The notes under the pieces are model-generated. The model was not told the origin of the DNA. It did not search any database and was given only the letters and a program-made list of their open reading frames with translations. Below are positions 23,430 to 36,145 of a DNA stretch of 64,000 nt, piece by piece; position 1 is the first letter of the stretch; each line of letters opens with the position of its first letter. This DNA is from Irpex lacteus (lineage: Eukaryota; Basidiomycota; Agaricomycetes; Polyporales; Irpicaceae). Location of the stretch: assembly GCA_001986395.2 (NCBI GenBank), contig MQVO02000009.1:1116001-1180000 (forward strand), written 5' to 3'. The position numbers and the translations under genes were made by a program.

Positions 23430-24805
23430 ATGTCTGAGGACTCGCCAAAGCTACGCGTCGTCTTTGTCGGCATCGGGTACGCGTTCAGTTTCGAATATAG
23501 CAATTATATGCCTGCTCATCTCGAGTCACGATGGTCCGTGAACTCTGTTCTGGTATTCTGGTATTTACAGAGGCGCAACGTGTTCGGGGAAGACCACGCT
23601 TGCGAAGCATCTCCGGAGCATACTCCCAGGAAGTGTGATCCTGCATCAAGATGTGCGTTGAAGAGCTATAATATCTGTTCGCGACATGCTAACTATCGCT
23701 GTCCGCCGCTCGTGCTATACGTTACTTTATTCGACAGGATTTCGCTCCGGTACGCTTACATGATTGTTCACGATGCATATAACTACTGAGAACAGATCAC
23801 GACTACCTACACGAACTACGATACACATAACCACACGTACAGCCACAAGAGCTTATACCCCAGCATCCGGTTTACGACGTCCAAGATTGGGACGATCCAG
23901 AGGGTGCGATCGACTGGCCCAGGATGGTAAAGTCGCTCAAGGAGGTGAATAACATATTGCTATCCCTCATATGTATCTGCGAGCTTCTATTGATTTTGCA
24001 ATACGTTAAGATTAGAGAAACAGGAGTCATACCGCCGGAGCACTATTCACACGACCATTTGAACGAGCAACGTGAAGTACCTGTGGAACAGCCACTTATT
24101 GACCGATGGCGTGAGACGTTCACGAGGATACAGGAAGAACACGAGAAGGCAGGCGAGAAGATCGTGTGGGTCGTAGTCGATGGATTCTTGCTGTATTGGG
24201 ACCAGGTATATTCTGCCATTCTATGGACGCGCAAGTCGCTGACGGTTTGGGCAAAGGCGGTAGTAGATTCCTTGGACGTCAGGGCCTTCCTAAGAGTACC
24301 TGAAGCAGTACTAAAGCAAAGAAGACACGAACGACACGGTTACCACACAGCAGGTAAGACCATCTAATCTTGGTTCTCTTCTCGTCCCTTCTTCCGTCGC
24401 ACCTCCGCATTCACATCGGACTTCCGGGTCGATCTCGCACATTACACTCCCAATCCCGCCTTTTCTGCTCATTATATTGGCACGACGTGTTGATCCCTGG
24501 CTGACGTTCCTTCCTTACCTCTCTATCCCCGCACATACCTGCTCTCCGACCCTCCGTAAACGCTGTTCGACTTTGGAGCGCAATCTGATCCAGAAGGTGC
24601 ACTGTGGAGGGACCCGCCACATTATTGGGAGCAAATCGTATGGCCTGCGTATGTCAAGGCTCATTCTGCGCTCTTTGACGGAGACGACCTGGATAAGGCG
24701 AAGCCATCGGGTAAGGTGAAGGACCTGGTGCTGATTGAGGGCTTGGAGCAGAGTATGGGGGAGACAATCGACGTGTTGTGCAAGAAGCTAGTCGAGACTG
24801 TGTAG
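23430..24805 (+). CDS. NRK1: Nicotinamide riboside kinase
   Basis: NRK phosphorylates nicotinamide riboside to NMN for NAD salvage. Exon 1 (23430-23476) joins the next exon at GG|A to give the P-loop GGATCSGKTT (residues 16-25). It continues LAKHLRSILPGSVILHQD, then a micro-exon DFAP, then PQELIPQHPVYDVQDWDDPE and AIDWPRMVKSL, the acidic and WP features of the NRK substrate site. Later exons give KIVWVVVDGFLLYWD, FLRVPEAVLKQRRHERHGY (lid region) and ALWRDPPHYWEQIVWPAYVK, which is diagnostic for NRK. The stop is at 24803-24805. At least six introns occur; some joins were inferred from frame and family order. The 3' end lies only 172 bp from the transposon. Confidence 0.82.
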
Positions 24806-24977
24806 AGTGCGTGAAGGAACTAGGAGGCGAAGACATAGAGGAGGAGCCTACAGGTATCACATAGACGCGAGGAGGGCGGGTGACGGTATTAAGTAGTACT
24901 GTCGTGATGCTGCGTTAATATCCTCGTTAATCCCGTGCATCTCGTAGTGATCGAGTTGACGCGGATGCAGACTGTCT

Positions 24978-25026
24978 CACTGCGTGCATCACCCGATGTT
25001 CCGCGCGGGAAATGAATTAATGCCGG
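24978..25026 (+). repeat. Left terminal inverted repeat
   Basis: It starts CACTGCGTGCATCACCC and matches the complement of 37333-37381. Most differences between the two ends are C/T or G/A transitions. A TCT direct repeat abuts it on the left. Confidence 0.85.
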
Positions 25027-26072
25027 TTAAGGAAATTTATTTATGTTCCTTTATTGCTGCTTCGGGAAACATTTTGAATGTTGTCAGGTACAGCTGTATT
25101 TAATGTTGTATGAATGTATCATCCCGCATCATGCTACTTGTTTCTTGGCGCATCATGTCAAATATTACATGCAGCATCATACTAGAAATATTCTTAATGT
25201 TCGAAGGCGAGATCGGGATATAATCAGTATTTGTTTCCCTTATCAGACAAGTAGTTAGAGTACAGAGAAACATATTTGAAATTAACATGTTCTTATCATC
25301 ATGTTGCGGTACAGAAAATATCAAAACTTCCGGTCGGCAGTAATTAGTCCACATTATGAATGTATCACTACGGGGAATTTGAGGGAACACCAAAGTTGTT
25401 GTGTCAATGTTGCGTAGCATATGAATTAAGATAAGTCCATAATGCTCCACTTGGAAGCAGCCTTTTGAGATCAGGACACAACGCTGAAGCTGCTGCTGAG
25501 CGGTCTTGGTCAGCAATAAGACGAAAAATATTGAAAATGTGTCACAAGAATAAAAATAGAATGTTACCAAGTAGCAGGTGAGAACCTTTCAAAATGTTCC
25601 GCCAGGCAGAATGCTCAAAGATGTTCCCTAAATGAACATTGCTACAGGTGCAAAAGAGAAGATCGTGCACAGCATCGGAAAATAATTATGATTTTTCTCT
25701 GCAGGAACATTGTAAATGTCTGCAGACCTCATGTTCGAAATGAGGAAGTACCCCGGACACTTTATTTTACATTATAAGAGTAAACACATTAATTCAACGC
25801 TGCAACTTAGATGTTGCTTGAACACTGAGTAATGCGAGTCACAAAAGGTCCAATGCCAGTGCTTCCGCTCGGTACATCAGAAAATGGCCTTTTGGTGCGG
25901 GGGAGCCTGAGGCAATCGGTTTCTCCCAAGTGCGCTGGGGTTTCCCCAGGGCGCCCCAGTGCCACCTCGGTCGCCCTGAGACGACATCTTAGGATTACTA
26001 CTTACCGAGGTCAGACTAAGGATGCTTGAGGTTCTGTAAAACATGTAATTGTGACTACAATATTCATTGCCT
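25027..26072. repeat. Left subterminal repeat region of the transposon
   Basis: This AT-rich stretch has no gene. It carries many copies of AATGTTCC or its complement, with variants (near 25042, 25195, 25593, 25622, 25634, 25704 and 25731), which are the usual transposase-binding pattern in CACTA-like elements. A second inverted repeat (TACATCAG then AA/GG/TTTTG) lies at 25873-25895, and a GC-rich patch with CCTGAGGC and GCCCTGAG at 25905-25985 mirrors a patch at 36417-36510. Confidence 0.65.
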
Positions 26073-29000
26073 CTACCATACAGTTCTGTAGCTATACAAC
26101 GACTGCCAGTTATTGATGAAAAACGTTTCACATTTGTCGAGTACATTTTCTGAGGACCAATCCTTCTGCGAATCAATCTCCAAACGATCACCGTAGCACG
26201 GCGTGAGCATACATGCCTGGCGCACATTTGCAAGTGGGATGATTGCCCCCGGGACTACCTTATCGCGCGTGGTTTCGGGCATCCGCGCAACCTGGTAGAA
26301 TCCATGAACACCGCTTGGTGCAGATCGCGTTGGCGAATACCATTCGACGTATGCAAGCGGTCCTTTTGGCCACGCCGCGGGAGCTGGATGGGGGCCGTAG
26401 AGATCTAATGTCTGCGGTAATTTGAAAACCACCTTCACGCGTCCTACCCTAGTGCCTATAGAAAACCTGAGATTAGCAGCAATTGATCCTGAGAAAAAAC
26501 CAACACACCTTGTAGACCTGCAGCTTCTGCGGCATTGCTTTCCAAAATGACCACGGGATCAAAGCGGGAGGGATTGGACTTGATCGCTGGGGTGCACTTC
26601 ACTGTTTGCTCCTCAAGTTCGTCGTCGTCTATGATACTGGGCGCATGCACTGTGAACTGGTGAAACACACCGACTCGATCAAAGGGTAGCTGTATTGGGG
26701 GGGTGCGGCGAGTTGAGTTTCCAGGCATGAAGGTGTTAAGGTATTGACGGAGACGTAGCGAGAATCCGGGAGCCTTGTGCGTATGCTCGATAACGGAAAG
26801 CTTTGAGGTCGAATCAGGATGCTTCGCAATGGAGATTCTAGTGCCAGTCGGACTAGACTTCGACTTCTTATTGAGTGGCCCCTGCTGCGGTGCGACGGCT
26901 TCAAGATAGCGGTCAAAGGCTACAATCTTCTCCTGCCTCTCCAGCCATCGCACCATCTGGGGAAATGCGTCACGCTTGTTCGACGCGCGATATCCATGCT
27001 TGGCGAAGTCTATATGAAGACGCTCGAATAGCTCAGTGTTGTAGTTGTCGGTAGTGCCAAACAGGCGGATAGAGCTGATGTAATGACAGAGGGCATGGAA
27101 TTTGGGTATGTTGAGGTTATCGCGCACCTTTGTTCGGATGAAGAATGCCTTGTTCTTCTCCCAACGGTCCAGAGCAGACTGCATTTCATCTAGTGAGTCG
27201 TTGTTGTGTGAGGGGTACTGAGCGTAGTATATGAAGTCGAGGATGGCGCGGCAGGCCATGATTCCTCTGTTGGGGAGAAGACCGACTAGGCAGGCAAGCA
27301 GAAGTTTGGCCATCTGCTTACGCTCTGAGCCGGTTATCTGAGATAGCGCAGAGATTCCGTTCTGAAAGTGACGGACACCAAAAGCCCGGGGTAGCGTGCG
27401 AAGACGGCGGTCAAGCTCCTCTTCAGTCACGAGCTCTTGGCACCATCCAATGAGGTGTTTGAATACACCCTGATAGAGCTGATGGAGTACGTCAGGGGTG
27501 ATGGCAAGGTGGATGTCGCTGTGAGGCATATCCTCCCAGAACGGTGTCCATGCGCCTGCAGCGACGTCGCGCTCCATGCAGTACTTCCGATACTGTGCGC
27601 TGGTGGGGTCCCGAACATGGGTCTTCGCATCCTCCATAACGCCTGTGGTCCACTCTTCTGTTCGCGCCTCAAAGGAGGGTGTGTCTTGGAGTCGGTCAGC
27701 TGGACAGCGGCACTTGGGACATGTCCCTCCTTTGGAACACGCGACCAAACATTGCTCAGGGAAGTCCGCAACATAGGCCGCCAAGACTGGGTAGACACGA
27801 CGAACCTCTCCATCCCCACTGGCCATCTCTACACCTTCTGTTCCAGCCTTGACCAAGGGCTCAAGTAATACGCGCATGGCTTCGTGGAATACGCGCTGCT
27901 GTCGAGCACGTGTCTCATCTGCGGTGAGGTCAGTCCCCAAGACCTTCTCCGTTGGGAGATATCCAATGAGGACGCATGCGTGCATAGAGGGTTTCCGACG
28001 GATAGCTTTGGGTAGATTGCCGAGGGTGAGATAGACAGGGTAGGCTTGCTTTCCTCCAGAGAAGTTGGTGAGATGTGTCTTGTCTGTAGCGATAATGAGA
28101 GGGGCTAGAGTTGCTCCTTTGGGTAATCTAGACTGCTAGAGTGTCAATGATATGTCACAGAGTCTGGGCATGCCGTGTTTACACACCTGAGCAGCATACC
28201 ACCAGTTTCCACTCCACATCTCCGAGTATATCCTGTTGGCCTTCGTAGCGTTCGCAAAGATCTTCCGCGGGCGATAGACCAGATGCTTAGCCAGTGCTGG
28301 ATCCCCCCAAAGTCCTCGTATAGCTTCCACGGGATTTCGCATACGCAGGAGATAGAGTTCGTCGGGGACATCAGGGAATCTGAGGCCGCGCACAAGCCAC
28401 TTTCCTGCACGCTGCGGTATCTCTTCTAGACTCTTCTCAAGGGTGCTATAGTTCTTGAAGGAGAGATTGAGTCGGTCACGGACCTGATAGTATGATCAAC
28501 CAAGTGGATAAGTTTGAAGTCTGTAAAATGAACGTACCTCTGGTATTGCAAGAAGACGATTCAAAGCGTTGTGCCCTATATCTTCTTTGATGACCCAGTG
28601 GGCAATCTTCCAGTCCAACCGCGACACAAAAGGGAAGTAGAGCTCCTCGCTATCTGTCTCCGCTTCCCCTTCAGTTGTCTGCAAAACACGCTCTCCAAAC
28701 CGCCGCCTCCAAAGATCGTGTAGCTTATCATCCAGACGAACTCTAGCCCCAGCCCCAATATACTCCTCAATATGGTAGTCATCTTCATCGTCGTCTAAGA
28801 CTCGAGCTTGTGCCATATGTTGGGCTTGAGTCGAAGGTCCCGGGCCAGCCTCGCCGATGGCTACGTCTTGAGGCGGCTGCAGCGCAAGATTGGGGGGAGG
28901 GATGAGCTCAAATAGATTTCGGTCGTCGATGTCGATGTCCGCAACGTGTTCAAGCTCAGCAAGGACTTCGATAGGGTCGGACCACTCTGCAAGCTTGCCT

Positions 29001-29110
29001 GATCGATACCACGCACACTTCTGACTCTGACGTATATGGCGATTTTTGGAGACTTCTGTGTTGAATATTCGGTGGCACGCCGGGCATGACAGATCATCAA
29101 GAGTCGGCAT
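26073..29110 (-). CDS. Plavaka transposase
   Basis: This enzyme should cut and paste the element by an RNase-H-fold reaction. The start is ATG 29110 (MPTLDDLSCPACHRIF), which opens with a C2H2-like zinc finger (CPAC, then HIRQSQKC). After a disordered acidic segment come DLWRRRFGE, a conserved IFANATKANRIYSEMWSGNW segment, then KGATLAPLIIATDKTHLTNF with the first catalytic Asp (ATDKT). A CX2C pair (CPKCRCPAD) follows, then TPDVLHQLYQG with the second Asp and NTELFERLHIDFAKHGY with the Glu. The C-terminal exon (26438-26073) contains VVFKLPQTLDLYGPHP and a regulatory-like domain ending SYRTVW. Exon joins at about 28530, 28186 and 26509 keep the frame. The product is roughly 900-950 residues, close to full family length, with no stop or frameshift seen. 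Confidence 0.85.
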
Positions 29111-31164
29111 TGTCGCAGAGGACGTGGCAGTGGAGATTACAGAATGCGTTGGTGGTGGTGATTTTCAGAGAGCAACGGGCGCTCATACAATAGGCCCGCG
29201 AGTGTTCGATCAATAATGGGGATGCTGGGGCTTCTCGCCCCAGAGTATGGTATATTCTACATGTATAACTACACAGATATTGCATTAAATACAACTATTA
29301 AGACAGCGTCCATCTGAATACCCACAGCGATATGCTCCCAAGTGCCCAAGCTATTGCCCATCCAGATCGCTCGAACTGCTGGCTCCCGGCGTCGAATGCG
29401 CGCGTGAGGACGACCGGGCATTGTGGGGCGGAGAGGGGCCCGTACGCGCTTTCAGGGCTAGCCACACTTGGTTTGACTGCAGGATGGGGTCAGTCAGAGT
29501 GAGTCGGGGGCAGCGAGGTTGGGAGAAGTGGATTTGTCAGTCCAAAGAGAGGCGAGGTCGGGGCAAATGGGAGTTTACAAGTGGAAAGAGAGGCGAATCA
29601 GAGAGATGCGAGTGGCAAGTTTTGGTAAGATGGGCGAAATCCACCGGGTGCAGCAACAAGCAGCGATGGCGAGCGGCAAACGCGTGCGGTGACAAGGGCA
29701 GCGAGGTGAGCGAAAGAACAAACAAACAATCAGCAAAGCCTCTCGAAAACCATATTAAGGGACGTACCTGTTGTGTGAGCGCAGCAAACAATCCAGTGAG
29801 TTCCCACGAATGACGTCAGCTTGGGCAGCGGCGGGGCGAGGGCGCACATTTGGGGGGAGATGTAGGTGGTTACTACATGCACCGGGGTGGTTTTGACGGC
29901 GGGAGTGGCCGAGGAGGGGGAAGTCTCACTGGCGTAAGAGAAGGGGGGAGAGGTGGAAGAGAGGGGGGGGACCCTGGCAGGTGCGGCGGAAGTTGAAGAT
30001 GGAGATGGCGATGCGTATTACGTCCGTGTAATGCGTTGGGGTTGTTAGTTGGTGGGTTAAAGAGTTAGAGGGTGAGGGAAAAGGAGCGGGGATGGAGGGG
30101 TAGGGGCAGACTCACGCAGAGCATGCTGTTGATATTGTGTACGCCGCAATGTTACGGCTACACAAAGTAAAGCAAAACGCACGTCAACGACATCACAGCC
30201 ACAAAACTAGCAGTAAGATGAAGATATCTGTACGCACCTCATTTATATCGTTCCAAACGCGCACCTCATCTGTATGATCCTTCTACGCATGTCCCATTCC
30301 TACTCCGTACCGTCTTAGAACCGCCCTTCCACCACTCCCAGGTCTTCGAGTGAGGGAGTCTACCCACGCGCTGCTACCGCTCCAGCACCAGCCCTCGTAT
30401 TTGTCGCCGTGTTTAGGGTTGGAGGGCGCGTCGAGGTCCACGGTTACTTTGTAGACAGGGTGACGCGTTGGACGTACCTTGCGCTTAGTACCAGCGACGT
30501 CGTTCGTCGTCCGTCGTCTCCACCGGGTCCAGGAAACTCTTCATCCTGCAGACTGCCTCAGGACATCAGCGGGCATTGGAGGGGGAGTAAACAGATGTCG
30601 AGGATACCGGTTTCGGATACCGAGAGGGTGAAAGAGGGGAAGGGAGAGGGGTGAGGGGTCCGCAAAACGATGAAATCGCGGGCTGGGTATGCAAGTGAGT
30701 CGATTATCGAAAGTCGAAGCTGACATGCGTACTCACATTGCACGCTCCTGTTGGCCGCAACAAGGAGCTCCGTGTATTGGTACACAGGAGTTCTTTCGTG
30801 TGGTTGGATCTGGGGTTCGGGCTAGTCCAGTCGTAGAGGGAGAGAGTCGGTGCGAGAGAAGATGGACGCGAGTCGAATTCGACAAAGGTTCGAGCGCTAC
30901 GTCGGCGCCTATTCGCACTGCCAGCGCATGCTCGTCTTCTCTTCTCTCTTCTCCTCACCCACTCACCGGTACTCACCTCTCAACCACCGCAACACCGCGG
31001 AAGATCCAGGTACGTCTCAATAAATAGTTATATACGCCTTATGCTTACAGTCTTCATGTCAGGCTTGAACGTTTTGGTTAGCACGGGGCTGTTCATTGCC
31101 CTCTGCTTACTCAAGCTTGGTTTCATCGCAGTGCTGAGTGCGGGGAGGTTGGCTGGGTCTCTCT

Positions 31165-31262
31165 CTCTGCTGTCGTTCGCCTGCTTTTGTTCACCTGCTC
31201 TCCTGCTCTCCTGCTCTCTTGCTCTCCTGCTCTTCTTCTCTCCTACTCTCCTTCTCTCACTA
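31165..31262 (+). repeat. CT-rich simple repeat
   Basis: Imperfect tandem copies of a roughly 10-base CTCCTGCTCT unit give a strong strand asymmetry. It lies about 420-510 bp upstream of the dioxygenase start and may be part of its promoter. Confidence 0.6.
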
Positions 31263-31490
31263 TCACTCGTTTGACATCCCTTCCTCGCTCTCCACGCTGT
31301 TCTGATCTCCTGCTTTCGGTCAACCTACCACTGAGTTCACTCGCTGTCACTCCTTTATCGCCTCCGTTGCTTGTGTTAAATACTCTTTAATCTTTCTGTA
31401 AGTTCTTGATTTAATATTTAGTAGTCCATTATTCTTTTTCTTCCGCCCGTTCTTACTTCTTGAATGAAGTTCAAAGTGTGGAAGACTACG

Positions 31491-31603
31491 CTGAACCGAA
31501 CTTCTGGTTCTACGAGTCGGAATCCTTTGGCTTCTTATTACTTTCTACTGTGTATGGTTGTGGACAACTGCGCTGAACCGAACTTTTGGTTCTACGAGTT
31601 GGA
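31491..31603 (+). repeat. Direct repeat pair upstream of the dioxygenase
   Basis: Two roughly 31-bp copies at 31491-31521 and 31573-31603, 82 bp apart, differ at only two sites. Each has an internal palindromic pair GAACC...GGTTC. They end 77 bp before the dioxygenase start codon, so a regulator-binding role is possible. Confidence 0.6.
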
Positions 31604-31679
31604 TACTTCCATACCCCTTAACCTTTTTCAAACTTTCTACATGCTCTATTATATTTACTGACGTGCTATTTAGAATAAT

Positions 31680-33562
31680 ATGAGTCTCCCTAATCATATA
31701 CAAACACCAACTCCAGTACGTCCTCCATGCGCAGTGTAAGGGAGTACATACACTGATACCTTAACAGCAAGCGTATAATATTGGACCTACCTTAACTCGA
31801 CTATTGCAAGAGGCTCTCGCCCGTGAAGCTGGACGTGGGGATCGCGAAGCCGACGATACCGAAGGCCAAGGCATCATGGACGACCCTTTTAATTCCACCC
31901 TCTCTTCGCTGACGGCGTCCCCAACTGCCACCCCGTTTTATACCCCGTTTGGATCCCCTCTTGCTTCTCCCACCCCATCTCCTCCTCCTACTCGCCCTTT
32001 GAGCCCATTTTATACCCCATTTGGATCCCCTCTCGCTTCTCCTACACCATCTCCCACGTCTACCCGCCCTTCAAGCCCCTCAGTCCCGACTGCCCGACCA
32101 CCTCAGCCACCGGTGGTATTGACGAAAACGGTGAAAGCTGTAAACTCTCGGAAACGTTCTCGTTCCGTGACTGTTGATGCCGCTGACACTTGCATGGTCA
32201 GTAGTGGTCGCCTCAACGCCAATGCCAATGCTACGTTACGCAGAGGCCGCGATGAGCCGCCGCTCAAGAAGCAGAAGTGGCACCAGCGGGAGGGACACCG
32301 CAAACGTCGAGGTAGAAAACGTGGTGAGATGAAGCAAGACCCCTGTACTCAGAAGATACGTGCTCACCTGCTCAAAAACCATCCGCACCTCAACTATCTG
32401 CCCACGAGCTTTGATGTCACCGACCTCGCTGCCTCACAGCCTGGTTTTATCGGAGTCAACCTTCCCCAGGTAGAAAGATGCCGCACTCTGCAGGAGTATC
32501 TCGCAGATGGCTTCACTGTGATAGAGTGGGATGGCAAGTGCGTGCATTCCTTTATTTGTTGTGATGTACTGTCCTAACACTTCTCTAGATCCACGCTTCT
32601 ATTGGTCGACGATCAAGGTAGGATATTTGGCGCATGCGTTCCCCCGCCCACAGACGGAGATCCCTGGGATGCTGTCACCATGAAGGAGTTCAACGACGCA
32701 CTTCGCAAGGCAGAACGGGACATGCATTTTGGGACAGAGGAGGATCGCCGGGGGGAGTTTGATACAGAGACGTTTGGGTTTTCATTTGGCGGTGGTCGAA
32801 AGGTGTGTTGTTTGATTGTTATATGAGTGCGGTAGTGACACCTTGCACAGGTCCCTGGACGTCTGAAGCAATCGGATCACAATATGAAGGTCTACCAGGA
32901 GTTCATGATGAACCAACATGTTCGCAGAGTACTGGGACACGCGAATGGTAAGCTTCCTTGTTTATATTACGCCACCAAGCAACTAATACCAATTAGCTGT
33001 CTTCCGTTATTATTTTCCTAAGCTCTATGGAGACTACTGCGACCTCATTCGAAGACTGCGGAGATCGTATCCCGGCTTTGTAGATCCTGTACCACCCACC
33101 GCATTCCTCTCCGTAACAACCAACTATGGTAAGCGCAAGGCTGTGCAAACTGTTGAGCACTTGGACATGGCGAACAAGGCCAACGGCATATGTCCTATCA
33201 TCTCGGCTGGCGACTTCAACCCCAAGACTGGTGGTCATATCAGCCTTCCGCAGCTGAAGCTCTTGATAGAGTTCCCTCCTGGCACATTCATCCTCATACC
33301 GTCTGCTACACTGATTCACGGGAATGTCCCGGTGGCCGAAGGAGAGCATCGTGACTCCATCACAATGTTCACCGCTGGTGGACTGTACCGTTGGTTTGAG
33401 TATGGTGGCCGCACGGAGAAGACTATGAGAGCCGAAGATCCCAAGGCATGGCGAGAGGAGTTGCGAAGACGCAAGACTCGGTGGCAGGAGCTCATTGGCC
33501 GTTTCTCTACTCTCAATAGTCTTCCTGCTGACCAGATCCCATGGCTTTCCAAGGATATGTAG
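31680..33562 (+). CDS. TET/JBP-family 2-oxoglutarate, Fe(II)-dependent DNA dioxygenase
   Basis: TET/JBP enzymes oxidise the methyl group of 5-methylcytosine (or thymine in JBP). Exons 31680-31715, 31768-32537, 32589-32802, 32851-32947 and 32997-33562 give 560 residues. Residues 1-200 are disordered, with two TPFYTPFGSPLASPTPSP-like repeats and basic clusters that could bind DNA or direct nuclear import. The catalytic domain follows: GFTVIEWDGKSTLLLVDDQ, then HLDMANKANG with the iron ligands H427 and D429. Then come the IISAGDFNPKTGGHISLPQL segment, the distal His (H480 in LIHGNVPV) and R491 (HRDSITMF), which should bind 2-oxoglutarate, before GGLYRWFEYGG. All ligands are present, so activity is plausible. 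It sits inside the transposon, transcribed away from the transposase. Linkage of TET/JBP genes to transposons is known in basidiomycetes. Confidence 0.82.
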
Positions 33563-34111
33563 TGGGCTTACACGCGTTTCGCCAGTGTAGATAGCTGCCT
33601 ATTCTGTGTTTGGTGATTGATGTCTCCCTTCTGGCGAATAAACCTAGACTTTGTTCTTATCGCGCAAAAGTCCGAAGACATGTGAAGTCCGATGGTCAAG
33701 ATCCAAAGTTTGAGATCTAGTGATACCAAACCATGTGTTGCGCCAGCGTAAGTTCAAATCAAGTATCTCTAGTGATTGTATGTCTGACCTCTGTTGCTAC
33801 TGCAGTTATGTGCATTTTGACCAGGCATTGAGCTTTACACAGGGCTGAATGTATGGAGTTGAGTGCAACGTACAGTGGAGAACCTTGGTGCGGCAGATCG
33901 AAAGCCGAAAATGACTTGTTAAAGGTTTGAGATCACTAACCAATTTTTAGGATCGTATCTCGCGGCAACACGGCTACGCGGCGGCGCGCACGCCATACTT
34001 TCGAGATTAATTTTGTTATCAGCGGAACACTTCAGCCGCTCTCTCTCTCCCTCTTTCCCTCTTTCCCCCATCCCTCACCTCCTTTCAACCAAGCTTCGAC
34101 CGCTTCCAACC
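33563..34111. other. Intergenic inside the transposon
   Basis: About 550 bp between the dioxygenase and DUF6532 genes. The right end has a TCTCTCTCCC tract and a GC-rich patch (33971-33996) just before the next gene, typical of a fungal promoter. Confidence 0.4.
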
Positions 34112-36145
34112 ATGAGCAAATCATCCAATGCCTCCACTCGTTCGGGTCGAACTACTGTCCCTAGTGGACGCTTGACGGAATCTCGCGAACACGCTGCTGC
34201 CTCAAAAGCCGCCGATAGTTCTGCAAAAAAGAGGCGTGCACCTGGTAAGGCTCCCCCTCCTCGTCCCAAGACCAGCACTCCTGCCTCCTCTTCATCCTCG
34301 GCTCTGGTGTCAGCTGCAAAGCTCACTGAGGACGAGATCAACACCCTTCTGCAGTTAAAGGCTGCAAAGGAAAAGGAGGCGAACATGGCTGCCAGTGCCA
34401 AGCGACAAGCCGCTAAAAACAGTGAGCTGACTTGTGTAGTCTTTTTCCACCCTTTCAGTATGTCGCTAATGATTCACCTAGATAAAAACCCGTCTGCAAC
34501 AGGAGAAAAAAGAGCTGCAGATGCGCGTCGCAAAGCTGGTAAATTTTTTTCCTGTGTTCTTAACGAAATCTAATTATTCCTTAGAACAACAGGCTCAGCT
34601 TGAGACTGAGTTTGCAGCTGATGCTGAAGAAGAAGAGGAGATGGAGATGCCACTCCCAAAGCGTCGGAAGCGCAGTGTTATGACTGTCAATTCCGACGAT
34701 GAGGACCCACTTCCGAACGCTGGCGCGGTGGATGACGCCTCGGACGTGGAGGACGTCACGCTCGATGATGGCAAGTACAAGTTGATCACCACCTTACCTT
34801 GCAGTAACAAATGTCCGACAGATGCTAGTTCTCAGCACGAGAATAATGGTGGTGTAGGTTCAGATGTCGACGATCTGGATGAAGATGATGATGAGGATGC
34901 TCACGAGAGCACCAAGAACATTGGAAACGGGGTACGTGTATTTTGACTTCTTGAATAATTCACTCAACGTTTATGTTCAACAGATGGATGTCATAGACCT
35001 TGACGTCGCTACGCCGCAGAAGAAAGACAGGCGTGGCAAAATTGCTGAGAGCGACTTCACACCTCGCACCCGCAAGCTCGCCAAAACAGCCAAAGCGAGA
35101 GCTCGTGCGCTGACCGTCATGGAGGAAGCGTACCCCGACGATGCAAGCGTGGCTTCCATGCGCGCACTCACCGACACTGTTGACAACAGCATTGGGCCCA
35201 ATGCGAACAGCTTCGAGGATGCGCTACGCCGCGCAAACCAGTCAACAACTGTTCGCGAAGACCTGCTGACATTTGTAAGTGTCAGATGTTGCTTCACTCT
35301 CAACTCTTACTGACATCGCCTGTAGGTAGGGTACGCAGCTACTGGCATCAGAGGCGAGATCACCACCAAAGTCAAGGAACTTTGTGGAGCACTCACTGGT
35401 ATCCCGGGGAACCTGACTGAGGAGGAGATCAGGAAGCGTGTCGGGTGGATGCTTCGGGCTATGCATTACATGTATGGGGGTGCTGATGCAGAGGTACGTA
35501 TCACTTGTTAGATCAGAACATCACTAACGTTTGGAATAGAAAGAAACCGTCAACAGGCAGCAGCCGTTTCACAGCGTTTTTCTTAAGCCAGTGATCCAAC
35601 AAACTGTCTTTGGAAAAGGGCACGCCAACCGTGAGGCGGCTCGAAGCATTATTGAGGAGCGTGAGATTCCGGCTAATCTCTTTGCTATGGTGGGAGCTGC
35701 GGTATGTTGTTATGTGCTTGTCAGTCACTATCACTGAACCTGAACTTTGCCTCAGATTGAACATACGCTGAAAGGCTGGAGCACCGGTTCGCCAAGCAAT
35801 GCACCTTTTACTGAAAGCAACGCAAGAGAAGCGTACGTGTAAATCTACTCATGTGCATCTGTGTCTACTGACAAGCTTCCAGGTGTGATCGCCATCGCGC
35901 CTCGTTCTCCAAGCTTGAGGCGAATGCACCCAAGTTCACTGCAAAAATGAAGCGCGACCTTCTATATGCTATCCTGTAAGTGCTGCAGTTCCCTATAGAG
36001 CTTCACTGACTACCGCGCTATCAGACGTGATTGCGGAAAAGCTCACCTTCTAGACGATGTGGCAGTTCCTGACCCCGACCATCTCAAGGATGTAGACTTT
36101 GACGCGCTAGAGGCATCTGTGGAGGACACCGTTACGGCTGAGTGA
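34112..36145 (+). CDS. DUF6532 protein, transposon-borne
   Basis: The start is ATG 34112; the upstream open frame begins with TTG and was not used. The N-terminal half is disordered: Ser/Ala/Lys-rich, then acidic (EEEEEMEMP, DDLDEDDDEDAHE) with a nuclear-type basic cluster (KRRKR). The C-terminal half is folded and matches DUF6532: GYAATGIRGEITTKVKEL, then HSVFLKPVIQQTVFG, then EREIPANLFAMVGAAIEHTL followed by KGWSTG and KMKRDLLYAIL. Members are abundant in mushroom genomes and often lie near transposons; no activity is assigned. Seven or more introns are present and the frame is kept throughout. Its co-orientation with the TET/JBP gene suggests it belongs to the element, perhaps as an accessory protein. 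Confidence 0.75.

Larger units (their letters stand above)
29111..31679. other. Internal non-coding region of the transposon (divergent promoters)
   Basis: About 2.6 kb separate the leftward transposase from the rightward dioxygenase. A G-rich stretch spans about 29410-30120 and a CT-rich stretch of TCTCCTGCTC-type repeats lies at 31165-31260. Open frames here are compositional and have no motif I recognise. Two direct repeats near 31491 and 31573 are listed separately. Confidence 0.45.

Noticed and set aside
29421..31390. Open frames in the G-rich and CT-rich parts of the transposon
   Set aside because: Their residue content follows the base composition (Arg/Gly or Ser/Leu runs), so they look like shadows and not genes.
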